A stretch of DNA of 23,683 bases from Anoxynatronum sp033549305 (GCA_033549305.1 JAWSUV010000034.1:1-23683); one strand, 5' to 3'. Counted from the first letter of the stretch, positions 1 to 6,149 are shown. Numbers and translations: made by a program. The notes: generated by a model from the sequence alone, not told the origin.

Positions 1-534
1 CGTGTCCTTATCGGTCATCGCCAATAACCGGTCAATTTCTTCCTTTGTTTCGATCCCCGTTCCTGCATGCGCATGAAAGCACAGTTTCATGCCCTTTGCC
101 TGGGCCATTTTGCCCAACTCATTCAAACCGCCTGCCAGATTTTGAAACTGGCGGTCATCCAGGATGGGCCGGTTGCTGAACAGCGGGATGGATTCATCGC
201 CGTGGATGGTCACACCGCATTCCCCGGCACCCACCACACGGGCGCCCAGTCCGTAAGTGTAATCCAGGTGTTTTTCAAAGCGCTGGATGGTGTCTTCGTT
301 ATTGAAAATGGTAAATTCCGTACTGAACCACATGTTGCAGATGGTGATCCCCCGCAGGTCAATGGCTTTTTTAATGACATCAAATTCCTTTGGGTATTTG
401 ATGCCGCCCTCGCTGCCGGTATACCCGGCCAGGGCCATCTCACTCAGGCACTGCTGGTAGGTGAGTTCTCCCCCCAGGCTTGGCAAATCATCATTGGACC
501 AGTTAATTGGCGCACAACCGTATTGAATTTTCAT
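1..534 (-). CDS. iolE: IolE-like inosose dehydratase / sugar phosphate isomerase (5' part, runs off the window)
   Basis: The frame gives 178 residues from an ATG preceded by AAGGGAG about 7 nt upstream; the 3' end lies outside the window. The N-terminus reads APINWSNDDLPSLGGE, close to the opening strand of IolE proteins (2-keto-myo-inositol dehydratase, myo-inositol catabolism, cytoplasmic). Further on are an E-G-G motif around residue 37, a VVGAGECGVTIHGDE stretch and FHAHAGTGIETKEEID, which fits the His-containing strand of xylose-isomerase-like TIM barrels. IolE is normally about 300 aa, so roughly 120 residues are missing. The gene is divergent from the sigma/anti-sigma cluster and has its own promoter with an operator array. 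A related keto-sugar dehydratase or epimerase is possible, since only the N-terminal half is visible. Confidence 0.75.
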   Translation of the reverse strand, partial: MKIQYGCAPINWSNDDLPSLGGELTYQQCLSEMALAGYTGSEGGIKYPKEFDVIKKAIDLRGITICNMWFSTEFTIFNNEDTIQRFEKHLDYTYGLGARVVGAGECGVTIHGDESIPLFSNRPILDDRQFQNLAGGLNELGKMAQAKGMKLCFHAHAGTGIETKEEIDRLLAMTDKDT

Positions 535-551
535 ATGACACTCCCTTCAAA

Positions 552-610
552 TTTCGAACACTGTTTCTTCGATTTCGTTCTAGTTTCGTTTTTGTTTCGT
601 ATAAGTTTCG
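552..610 (-). promoter_or_regulatory. 11-bp-phased TTTCG operator array upstream of the iolE-like gene
   Basis: On the + strand TTTCG starts at 573, 584, 595 and 606, exactly 11 bp apart. Looser copies lie at 564 (TTTCT) and 552 (TTTCG). The array sits between the predicted start point and the start codon. DeoR-family regulators are known to bind tandem TTTCRTTT-like or 11-mer direct repeats (AgaR, IolR), so a DeoR-type repressor is the likely reader. The regulator itself is not in the window. Confidence 0.6.
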
Positions 611-626
611 TTCTTTTCATGTCTAT

Positions 627-655
627 AGATTAATCTTATCATTACTTCTTGTCAA
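627..655 (-). promoter_or_regulatory. Sigma-A-type promoter of the iolE-like gene
   Basis: On the - strand TTGACA (650-655) is a perfect -35 hexamer. It is followed after 17 nt by TAATCT (627-632), a weak -10. Transcription would start near 620, just upstream of the phased TTTCG repeats, so a bound repressor would block early elongation. Confidence 0.5.
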
Positions 656-868
656 TAGAAATTGCTCGATTCTATCCTTTTTCTTTTCTTTCTTCATTTG
701 TCGGGCACTCTCAGGATTCCCAAGTATGTCAAATCCAGGTTTTCACCACCTTTTATACGTTCTTTCATGCTGAAAGTCTGCACGGGGATGAATTTCTTAG
801 GTCCACATCGATGAATGAAGAAACAGTTCAGGAGAAACGTCTGTCCCGAAAAATATTTTTCCGGTTTG
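656..868. other. Intergenic stretch without recognisable gene
   Basis: Short open frames exist on both strands, but none has a convincing ribosome binding site or recognisable protein sequence. The region is T-rich on the + strand and separates the divergent iolE-like and sigma-factor transcription units. Confidence 0.5.
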
Positions 869-897
869 TGAAACTTTTTTAAAAAGCAGTTGTATAG
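869..897 (+). promoter_or_regulatory. Candidate ECF-type promoter for the sigma/anti-sigma cluster
   Basis: TGAAAC (869-874) and GTATAG (892-897) are separated by 17 nt. GAAAC at -35 is typical of ECF sigma promoters, which are often autoregulatory. If functional, it would be read by an intact paralogue, because the sigma gene downstream lacks its central part. Confidence 0.35.
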
Positions 898-954
898 AAT
901 AATAAAGGGACTTTTGCATCCGGGTACCGTCAGGCGAAAGCGGGGCTGCTGCAC

Positions 955-1224
955 ATGCGTATGACTGAAAGCAGGATGGTTGAAAAATGCCAGGCCAATG
1001 ATCAGGAAGGATTTCGGGCACTCATGCAGGCGTATGGCCCCCTGGTTTATCGGACCTGCTTCTATTATACCCAGTCCCGCGAAGACACCCTTGATTTGAT
1101 GCAGGAGCCCCTGGGAACGGTGAAAACCTGCCTTCACCGGGGCAGACAGGCGTTGCGGGACGCCCTGCTGCAGCAGGAAACGGATGAAGAACTGAAAAAG
1201 ACCGTCAAGGAGGGATCAGGATGA
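955..1224 (+). pseudogene. ECF sigma-70 factor with internal deletion
   Basis: The 89-codon frame starts like region 2 of an ECF sigma factor: YGPLVYRTCFYYTQSREDTLDLMQE, residues 27-51, matches the RNA-polymerase-binding and -10-recognition start. It then jumps directly to PLGTVKTCLHRGRQALRDAL (residues 52-71), which is the region 4.2 helix-turn-helix. The rest of region 2, the linker and most of region 4 (about 80 residues) are missing, yet the frame is kept. Intact ECF factors are 160-190 aa. It cannot be a working sigma factor. The start is unclear: ATG at 955, 961 or 976, none with a strong ribosome binding site. It overlaps the anti-sigma start by four bases, as in intact sigma/anti-sigma pairs. 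Confidence 0.75.
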
Positions 1225-1670
1225 AACCATCACCCCACACACAGTGCCGTTTGCAGGAACAATGGGCCCAAAGCTACCTGGATCAAACCCTGTCTCCTGC
1301 CGAACGCCTCCTTTATGAAGGCCATCTGGAACAATGCCCGCAGTGCCGGGCTGAAACCGCCGTCTTTCGGCAGCTTTTCACCGCACTGGACAATGAAGAA
1401 CCCCCGGTCATTCCCCCTGCCCTGCAATTACTGCAGGAACAATGGCTGCGGGATTACCTGGAGGGTGGAAAAAGCGCACTGTCTCCCGGTGCCCTGCTGA
1501 AGTTTCCAAAGCACATTGCCCTTAACGCCACCCGCTATATTCAGTGGCTCCCCGGCCTGGCCCTGGGAGCGAAGGTGACCCAAAAGACCACCCGCTTCAT
1601 GGCGATCCAGGCAAAACAAAAATCCGGCCGGTTTCTCCGCCAGAAAGGGAAGGCCCTTCTGGCCAGGTGA
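1221..1670 (+). CDS. Putative zinc-finger (HC2-type) anti-sigma factor
   Basis: 149 aa, ATG preceded by AAGGAGGGATCAGG and overlapping the end of the sigma remnant. Residues H35, C39 and C42 form the HxxxCxxC motif of the zinc-binding anti-sigma domain (zf-HC2), which binds and silences the cognate ECF sigma factor. The C-terminal half (about 90-149) is basic and shows no clear membrane helix, so it would be a cytoplasmic member. With its partner sigma deleted, it may be an orphan, may act on another sigma, or may be kept only for coupling to downstream genes. The next gene starts inside its stop codon. Confidence 0.7.
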   Translation: MKPSPHTQCRLQEQWAQSYLDQTLSPAERLLYEGHLEQCPQCRAETAVFRQLFTALDNEEPPVIPPALQLLQEQWLRDYLEGGKSALSPGALLKFPKHIALNATRYIQWLPGLALGAKVTQKTTRFMAIQAKQKSGRFLRQKGKALLAR

Positions 1671-2518
1671 TGCTGATGATTCTATTGAAAATACTGTTAT
1701 GGCTGTTACTGATCCTCCTGGCCCTCATTCTGCTGATTCTGGCGGCCCCCATTACCTACCAGGCGTCGGGACGGGCCGGAACGGATGTGCGAAAGGGCGA
1801 AGGACAGCTTTCCCTCTTCTGGGGGCTGATTCGTCTGAAGGCGTTAACCGATGATTTCCAGCACCTGCAGATCACGCTGACGGTGGCAGGCATCTCTAAA
1901 ACGTTTCCCATGACTGCTGCCAGGAAAGACACGTCAAAAGACACATCTAAAAGCAGCCCTAAAGACATCTCACAGGACAGCCCGAAAGACCAGAGTAAGC
2001 AATGGACAAAGAAACAAAGAGCTGCTCCCTCTGAGCAATCGCAGGAAAAAAAGAAAGCCCCCAAAAAGTCACCGCGGGAAAAACCGACTCTCAGTTTTTC
2101 CCAGGTGCTGGAGCATCTTCGGGATGCGTTCAGCCGGGAACTGATGGCCGTCATCAGGCGTTTTCTTCGAAAGATCTGGAAGGCCTTGCGACCCCAGGTG
2201 TTTCACGTCAAAGTGGTGTATGGGCTTCCGGACCCCTACGAAACGGCGATGATCAACAATGGCCTCATGGCCCTCTTCGCTGTCTGGCCTCACCGGACGC
2301 TCCAGCTGCAGCCCGTCTTTCATGACAGCCTGGTGGATGTTTCCGGAAACATTAAGGGATCTCTGGTACTCTTCACCTTTCTGGCCGCCGCCCTGCAGCT
2401 GGTCCTGGCAAAACCGGTGCGCCGCATCTGGTGGCCTCTGCTGAAGCAACACTTTAAACGGTCGTCTTCCAGCACATCAGAAGCCTTCCACTCTTCATCC
2501 GGGGCTTCATCAACATAA
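1670..2518 (+). CDS. DUF2953 family membrane-anchored protein (YtfI-like)
   Basis: 282 aa from the ATG at 1670, which overlaps the preceding stop as TGATG. A longer upstream open frame only overlaps the anti-sigma gene. Residues 3-26 form one Leu/Ile-rich membrane helix. Residues of roughly 84-140 are a Lys/Ser/Asp-rich low-complexity linker with repeated KDTS-like units. The C-terminal part contains VVYGLPDPYETAMINNG and a region resembling DUF2953. In Bacillus the DUF2953 gene ytfI lies next to ytfJ/gerW, and the same order is seen here. Function is unknown; a role in spore formation or germination is inferred only from that neighbourhood. Confidence 0.75.
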   Translation: MLMILLKILLWLLLILLALILLILAAPITYQASGRAGTDVRKGEGQLSLFWGLIRLKALTDDFQHLQITLTVAGISKTFPMTAARKDTSKDTSKSSPKDISQDSPKDQSKQWTKKQRAAPSEQSQEKKKAPKKSPREKPTLSFSQVLEHLRDAFSRELMAVIRRFLRKIWKALRPQVFHVKVVYGLPDPYETAMINNGLMALFAVWPHRTLQLQPVFHDSLVDVSGNIKGSLVLFTFLAAALQLVLAKPVRRIWWPLLKQHFKRSSSSTSEAFHSSSGASST

Positions 2519-2589
2519 ATCATCCCTGCAACACGCTTTACCTGTCAATGATTGGTCTTAGGATCAAAGTAGAAAAAGGAGGAACACCC

Positions 2590-2985
2590 ATGTCAATGAA
2601 TTTAAATGAAAACGCGTCTGTTCTGTTTGAAAAGCTGGAAAAATTCTTCACCTCGAAAACCGTTGTGGGGGAACCCATGCAAGTAGGCAGTGTCACCCTG
2701 ATTCCCCTGCTGAACATCTCCTTCGGTTTGGGCCTCGGCGGCGGCGACGGCACCGATGAAAAAGGAAACAAAGGCACCGGCGGCGGAAGCGGTGTTGGCG
2801 CCCGGGCCATTCCCACCGCCGTGCTGGTAATTCGTGACGACCAGGTGGAAGTGCTTCCCATCAACAGCAAGGGCGGTCTGGAAAAACTGGTGGACCTGGT
2901 GCCGGACATTCTGGAAAAGGTGGATCTCTCTGGCTGCTGCACTTCCTGGGAGGCTCCCGGAAAAAAAACCTCTGATGCCGAATAA
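2590..2985 (+). CDS. gerW: GerW/YtfJ family sporulation protein
   Basis: 131 aa from the ATG at 2590, with AAAGGAGG at 2575-2582 deciding this start over an upstream in-frame codon. The sequence has the family hallmarks: an N-terminal FEKLEKFF helix, VGEPMQVGSVTLIPLL, a glycine-rich middle (residues about 42-75) and a C-terminal DQVEVLPI plus amphipathic segment ending in VPDILEKV. YtfJ/GerW is made in the forespore in Bacillus and is needed for normal germination. It follows the DUF2953 gene after 71 bp and is closed by a hairpin terminator. This is the best single indication that the organism sporulates. The extreme C-terminus has a CC pair (GCCTSWEA). Confidence 0.9.
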   Translation: MSMNLNENASVLFEKLEKFFTSKTVVGEPMQVGSVTLIPLLNISFGLGLGGGDGTDEKGNKGTGGGSGVGARAIPTAVLVIRDDQVEVLPINSKGGLEKLVDLVPDILEKVDLSGCCTSWEAPGKKTSDAE

Positions 2986-3003
2986 TGTAAACCGATAAAG
3001 ATT

Positions 3004-3034
3004 AAATGCCTCTCCTGTCCAGGAGGGGCATTTT
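3004..3034 (+). terminator. Rho-independent terminator after gerW
   Basis: A 13-bp stem with one G-U pair (3004-3016 with 3021-3033) closes a GTCC loop and runs into TTTT. It ends the sigma-to-gerW unit and faces the hgcAB terminator. Confidence 0.75.
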
Positions 3035-3040
3035 GATGCG

Positions 3041-3074
3041 AAAAAACAGGACAGGAGAACCGTCCCCGGTCCTG
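3041..3074 (-). terminator. Terminator after hgcB, built from a clostridial-type inverted repeat
   Basis: Read on the - strand, CAGGAC (3069-3074) pairs with GTCCTG (3047-3052) and is followed by six T (3046-3041). A competing pairing AGAACC/GGTTCT (3056-3061 with 3074-3079) is nested with it. The GGGGACGGTTCTCCTGTCC-type core resembles a short repeat I recall as dispersed in several clostridial genomes; only one copy was noticed in this window. Confidence 0.6.
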
Positions 3075-3079
3075 GTTCT

Positions 3080-3508
3080 TCAGCAACACTTGCTTTCGCC
3101 GCAGCAGCCTGTCTCACGGACAGGTTCGTCACTGCCGGAACCGCCTGCGTTGGCGGTTTTGGCAGGAGCAGACGGGGCTCATCCGCTTTCTTCAATCACT
3201 TTGGATCCTGCACTGCTGCCACAGCAGCCGGAATCCTTGTCGCCGCATGAAGGCTCACCACCGGTGAGCATGCCGTAAAGGATGGCGTAGGCTCAGCCCA
3301 CTCCCGATTGCACCTGAATGGCCTCCACAGGGCAGTTTTTTGCACAGGCACCGCACTCCATGCAGGCATCCCGGTTTCTGATGAATGCCTGTCCTTCTTT
3401 CATCTCCAGCACATCGTGGGGGCAGACCTCCAGACAGCGTTCACAGCCAATGCATTTGGCTTGATCCAGCTCCAGGGTTGCCACATTCTTTAAATAGGAA
3501 AGCGCCAT
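3080..3508 (-). CDS. hgcB: HgcB, ferredoxin-like partner of mercury methylation, with two in-frame UGA codons (candidate selenoprotein)
   Basis: The ATG at 3508 has GGGAGG 8 nt upstream; a GTG at 3529 is less likely. Residues 19-30 (CIGCERCLEVCP) and 49-60 (CMECGACAKNCP) are two 4Fe-4S motifs. HgcB reduces the corrinoid of HgcA and may hand over Hg(II). Codon 72 is UGA (3293-3295) within GVG-U-AYAILYG, where HgcB normally has a conserved Cys (Cys73 in the model protein). The frame continues through the canonical vicinal pair C95-C96 and a second UGA at codon 110 (3179-3181) to GCCGESKCC and a final UGA (3080-3082), 142 residues in all. The context of U110 (ESG-U) resembles the flanking DSG-CC and ETG-CC. 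No UAA or UAG interrupts the frame. A conventional reading stops at 71 residues and loses all functional C-terminal Cys. Alternatives: selenoprotein, selenoprotein ending at codon 110, or pseudogene. Confidence 0.72.
3133..3164 (-). promoter_or_regulatory. Second SECIS-like hairpin after UGA codon 110 of hgcB
   Basis: Read on the - strand, AACCGCC (3158-3152) pairs with GGCGGTT (3145-3139) around an AACGCA loop. It is extended by TGCC/GGCA (3161-3164 with 3133-3136) across a 2x2 internal loop. The loop lies 28-33 nt after the second UGA. Spacing fits a SECIS element, but the first two loop bases are A, so this is weaker than the first hairpin. Confidence 0.35.
3245..3273 (-). promoter_or_regulatory. 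SECIS-like hairpin after UGA codon 72 of hgcB
   Basis: Read on the - strand, GCTCACC (3269-3263) pairs perfectly with GGTGAGC (3259-3253) around a GGT loop. A lower helix GCAT/ATGC (3270-3273 with 3245-3248) is separated by a CTTC bulge on the 3' side. The loop lies 31-33 nt after the UGA. Bacterial SECIS loops sit about 16-37 nt downstream and usually have G in the first two loop positions, as here. The hairpin lies within coding sequence, as bacterial SECIS elements do. Confidence 0.55.
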
Positions 3509-3534
3509 GACCATTTCCTCCCAACTCACTCAAA

Positions 3535-4566
3535 TCAAACCATAAACAGATTCACCTTAAAAATCACCATCATCACCAGGGCCGCCAACAAAGCCACCCC
3601 CATGATGGGGACGGAAACCAGGGTTTCCTTCTGCACCCCGGACAGAGATGTGAAAGTGGTGCTCCCGGTGAAGTTCAGGGCAAAAAACGCAGTCATGACG
3701 GTAGCCATGAAGGCGTTGGCAGTAATGACAAGTCCGTTGTCAGGGATTTGGAAAGCTCCGGCAAAACGGACCACCAGAAGCGCCCAGAGGGCTCCCAAAA
3801 CAGCACCCTTCAGAGCAAAGCTTCTTCCCGGCAGGTAGGGCAGCAACGCCGCCACCCCGATGGTGCCGAGGAAAAAGGCCACGGCATGGGGCAGCAGATT
3901 GTACCAGGACCGGCCTATGGCTTCCGCCAGGGGCACGCCGCCTGGAACCGCAAGGTGAAAGAGCAGAAAAAACAGATACAGCAACGGCAGCACCTTCACC
4001 GCAAACTGGATCTCCACGGGTACCACGATGAGCCGGTCCTTCAGGGTAAAACGAACCCGGCGCATATCCCGGTCCGCCTTCATGCCCCTGACAAGAAAGG
4101 CGGGAATATCGGAGGCCCTCACGGGGCCGTACACCACCTGAAAGCCCGTCTGCCGGGTCACCTCATGGGCCGCCACCCCGGGAGCCCCCAACTGGGGCAG
4201 GATCAGGGTTTTGTTGGCGACCAGCTCCCACAGGTTGGTCTGCCGGATCCGGTTCACCAGCTCAGCAGTGCCGAAGGTACCCTTTCCCGCAGCGCACCAG
4301 ACGTTGATCCCCTTGGTGTCCAGCACCAAAATCCAGGCACTGAGATCGCCCAGGGAGCTGCGGAGCACGTCCAGAGTCAGCTTGTAGTTGGCGGTCACCA
4401 GGACCGGGGTAGTGTGATCCGGCTTTCCCAAAGCGTAGAGGCCTGCATCCACCCGGTAGCGGTCCCGGCCGATGCCCAGGCGGACTTTCACAGCCCCCCA
4501 CCGATCGATAGAAGAGATGTGGGAGGTGATTTTACGGTTCATGGGTGTCATGACAGTCTGGGCCAC
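3535..4566 (-). CDS. hgcA: HgcA, corrinoid-dependent mercury methyltransferase
   Basis: 343 aa from a GTG at 4566 with GAAAGGAAG upstream; ATG codons at 4551 and 4542 are alternatives. Residues 88-95 read NVWCAAGK, the diagnostic HgcA cap-helix motif, whose Cys (C91 here, Cys93 in the model protein) is thought to ligate cobalt in base-off form. TANYKLT (58-64) and GAPGVAAHEV (127-136) are further family stretches of the cytoplasmic corrinoid domain, about residues 30-180. About five membrane helices follow (near 187-206, 222-243, 252-271, 279-299, 319-340), giving the usual HgcA architecture and length. HgcA transfers a methyl group from methyl-corrinoid to Hg(II), forming methylmercury. hgcB starts 27 nt after its stop. 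Transcription probably comes from the extended -10 promoter near 4645. Confidence 0.96.
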   Translation of the reverse strand: MAQTVMTPMNRKITSHISSIDRWGAVKVRLGIGRDRYRVDAGLYALGKPDHTTPVLVTANYKLTLDVLRSSLGDLSAWILVLDTKGINVWCAAGKGTFGTAELVNRIRQTNLWELVANKTLILPQLGAPGVAAHEVTRQTGFQVVYGPVRASDIPAFLVRGMKADRDMRRVRFTLKDRLIVVPVEIQFAVKVLPLLYLFFLLFHLAVPGGVPLAEAIGRSWYNLLPHAVAFFLGTIGVAALLPYLPGRSFALKGAVLGALWALLVVRFAGAFQIPDNGLVITANAFMATVMTAFFALNFTGSTTFTSLSGVQKETLVSVPIMGVALLAALVMMVIFKVNLFMV

Positions 4567-4642
4567 GGAAGATACTTCCTTTCAGGGAGGTGACGTTTGC
4601 TCAGCGCATGCAGACTGAAGGGTCAGCCAGCTTTTTTACTTC

Positions 4643-4651
4643 ATTATAGCA
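4643..4651 (-). promoter_or_regulatory. Extended -10 promoter of hgcAB
   Basis: On the - strand the sequence TGC-TATAAT (4651-4643) is an extended -10 with a perfect hexamer. No good -35 box lies 17 nt upstream, which fits either an extended -10 promoter or an activator-dependent one. The 5' leader to the GTG at 4566 would be about 70 nt. Confidence 0.5.
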
Positions 4652-4657
4652 GATTTT

Positions 4658-4699
4658 ATCCATTACATCGATTATTTTCAATTTATAATGATCCATTAC
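4658..4699. repeat. 9-bp direct repeat, 33 bp apart, upstream of hgcA
   Basis: ATCCATTAC occurs at 4658-4666 and again at 4691-4699, a 33-bp offset or about three helical turns. One copy lies between the -10 and -35 positions of the hgcA promoter and the other upstream. This is a candidate binding site for an unidentified regulator. Confidence 0.4.
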
Positions 4700-4750
4700 C
4701 AGACCGGACAAGAGGACGTTTCTCTCATCCCGTTATCCCGCGCATTTATG

Positions 4751-5375
4751 TTAGACGATTTTTCGGGTGAAAATCCGGTAGAAGGCGGTGATCCACATCA
4801 AAGAGCAGGCAACACCCGTCAGGAGGAAAAAGACATACACCATGCCGTCGGTTTCCAGCACAGCCCGGGCCATCCAGTACGAGGGGAACAGGGCAAAAAC
4901 GTACTGGACATTGTTCTCGATGAACCAGGGAACCAGCAACCCGACGGTGGAGATGCCGGTGAGCTTCATCAGTGCCATGCCCTCGACTTTGTTGCTGGCT
5001 GCCGCGACCACCACCATGGCTGCCGCAATGGCGGAGAAAGCCGCTAGCAGTGACAGGCCAACGCCTGCCGGCAGGGAAAGGTCGGTCAGCCGGAACAACG
5101 CCAGCAGGATGGAGGAGATCAGGACAGAGCCAAAAGCCGGTATTCCGCTTGTTGACTTCCTGTCCATTCACCAGCACACTGCCGGTATAGCGGTCCAGCA
5201 CCCCGGTGAGGATTTTTTACAACGTGCTTTTTCCCGCGCCGGAAGGGCCCAGAAACCCAAAGATTTCCCCCGGGGAAACCTGGAAGGAAATGTCCCGGAT
5301 CAGGGGCTGGCGGGGCGTATAGCTGAAAAACAGCTCTTCAATGTGAATGTGGCCCGGCTGGTGCAGTGTTTTCAT
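4751..5375 (-). pseudogene. Decayed ABC exporter: ATPase N-terminus joined to permease C-terminus
   Basis: The reading starts at an ATG (5375) with AGGAGG upstream and gives an ABC ATPase N-terminus with a Walker A box, GPSGAGKSTL. The next codon is TAA, where a Gln codon would be usual. The same frame resumes with KILTGVLDRYTG and VLVNGQEVNK, typical of the segment after Walker A. Near 5140 the ATPase similarity ends, and another frame (4751-5167) carries the last three to four membrane helices of a permease with FPSYWMARAV, resembling fluoroquinolone-export-type permeases. Signature motif, Walker B and the permease N-terminus are missing. A nonsense mutation plus a deletion of more than 1 kb fused two adjacent genes. 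It is non-functional and sits upstream of hgcA in the same direction. Confidence 0.7.
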
Positions 5376-5514
5376 AAACAGCCTCCTGTCCAAGTGGAAA
5401 AACTTCAATGGATGACATGATGTGCAAAAGATCCGTCATGCAGCATGACGGGGATAAACCAAAATAGTTTCTGCCGTTCAGCCATTTATTGAAAATTTTC
5501 CAATGTCTTTCAGC

Positions 5515-5960
5515 TCATCGGTGCATCCGTCTTTCGACGGCCTCAAAGATCTCTCTGGTTTCCTCTTCGCTGGCACCGTTGAGAATGGTGATGCCGATGA
5601 TTGCCGGAACCATCAGCTGTTTGCCGGCGCCCTTCTTCAGTTTGCCTTTTTCATCAAAGAGATTGTGGTCATACTTTTGAGCCCTGAGCAGCAGGTAGAT
5701 GGTGGAGACGACGATCACCACCAGGAAAGGAGTCATGCCCGACCAGATCTTCAGGGCGTTAAGAATCCCGAGCAGGATCAGCACCCACCGTTCAGGTACA
5801 GATAAAAGCCCATGAGACGCCCCAGGCCTTCCGTGTCCACATTCGCCTTCTTCTCTTTGGACATGGTGTTGTATCCGGATATCAGAAAATACCACTTGAG
5901 TTTGTGGATGGCGATGCCCAATAAAATGAACAGGGCGCCGATGAGAAGTTGTGTCCACAT
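5515..5960 (-). pseudogene. DUF3784-like membrane protein gene with a frameshift
   Basis: The ATG at 5960 follows GGGAGGATCAATCAG. The first 59 codons encode one membrane helix and the segment HKLKWYFLISGYNTMSKEKK, typical of DUF3784 proteins, then end at NGG-C-stop near 5780. In the next frame the protein continues without loss as VLILLGILNALKIW, a second and third helix, and a soluble tail to residue VERRMHR. Shifting one base in the GGTGGG run near 5785 restores a single protein of about 148 aa, longer than usual DUF3784 members because of that tail. It is either a recent frameshift or a sequencing error in a G run. Function unknown. Confidence 0.65.
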
Positions 5961-6105
5961 CTGATTGATCCTCCCGTTCCTTGTCTTCCATCCCGCGACA
6001 TCGCTGATGAGCGGTCCTCTATCATGAACATGAGTATATCATGGTTTTACATACCGGCGCGATACTGCCTGATTCATTCAGAATTGGTCATTGTCCCTGC
6101 AGATA

Positions 6106-6124
6106 GTGTACAATAGATGTACAC
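6106..6124 (+). promoter_or_regulatory. Inverted repeat over a possible -10 box before the GH18 gene
   Basis: GTGTAC (6106-6111) and GTACAC (6119-6124) form a perfect 6-bp inverted repeat with a 7-nt spacer. The left arm includes TACAAT, a possible -10 box. The start codon is 26 nt downstream. A regulator site is possible; no clear -35 box was found. Confidence 0.3.
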
Positions 6125-6149
6125 GACAGAATTCAGGAAGGAAATTGCC

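Noticed and set aside
552..610. TTTCG repeats as a CRISPR array
   Set aside because: Units are only about 5-7 bp with 11-bp period and no spacers; an operator array is the better reading.
1544..1669. Upstream extension of the DUF2953 frame
   Set aside because: It overlaps the anti-sigma gene; the TGATG overlap at 1668-1672 and the hydrophobic N-terminus support the start at 1670.
3006..3278. 90-codon + strand ORF opposite the hgcB tail
   Set aside because: It is Pro/Ser/Gln-rich, begins inside the gerW terminator, has no ribosome binding site, and lies antisense to the Cys-rich hgcB frame.
3293..3295. UGA read as Trp through an alternative genetic code
   Set aside because: Other genes in the window end at UGA with correct overlaps (for example livH/livM, livM/livG, livG/livF), and Trp is encoded by UGG.
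3748..4593. 281-codon + strand ORF
   Set aside because: Antisense shadow of hgcA; the opposite strand has the unmistakable HgcA motif.
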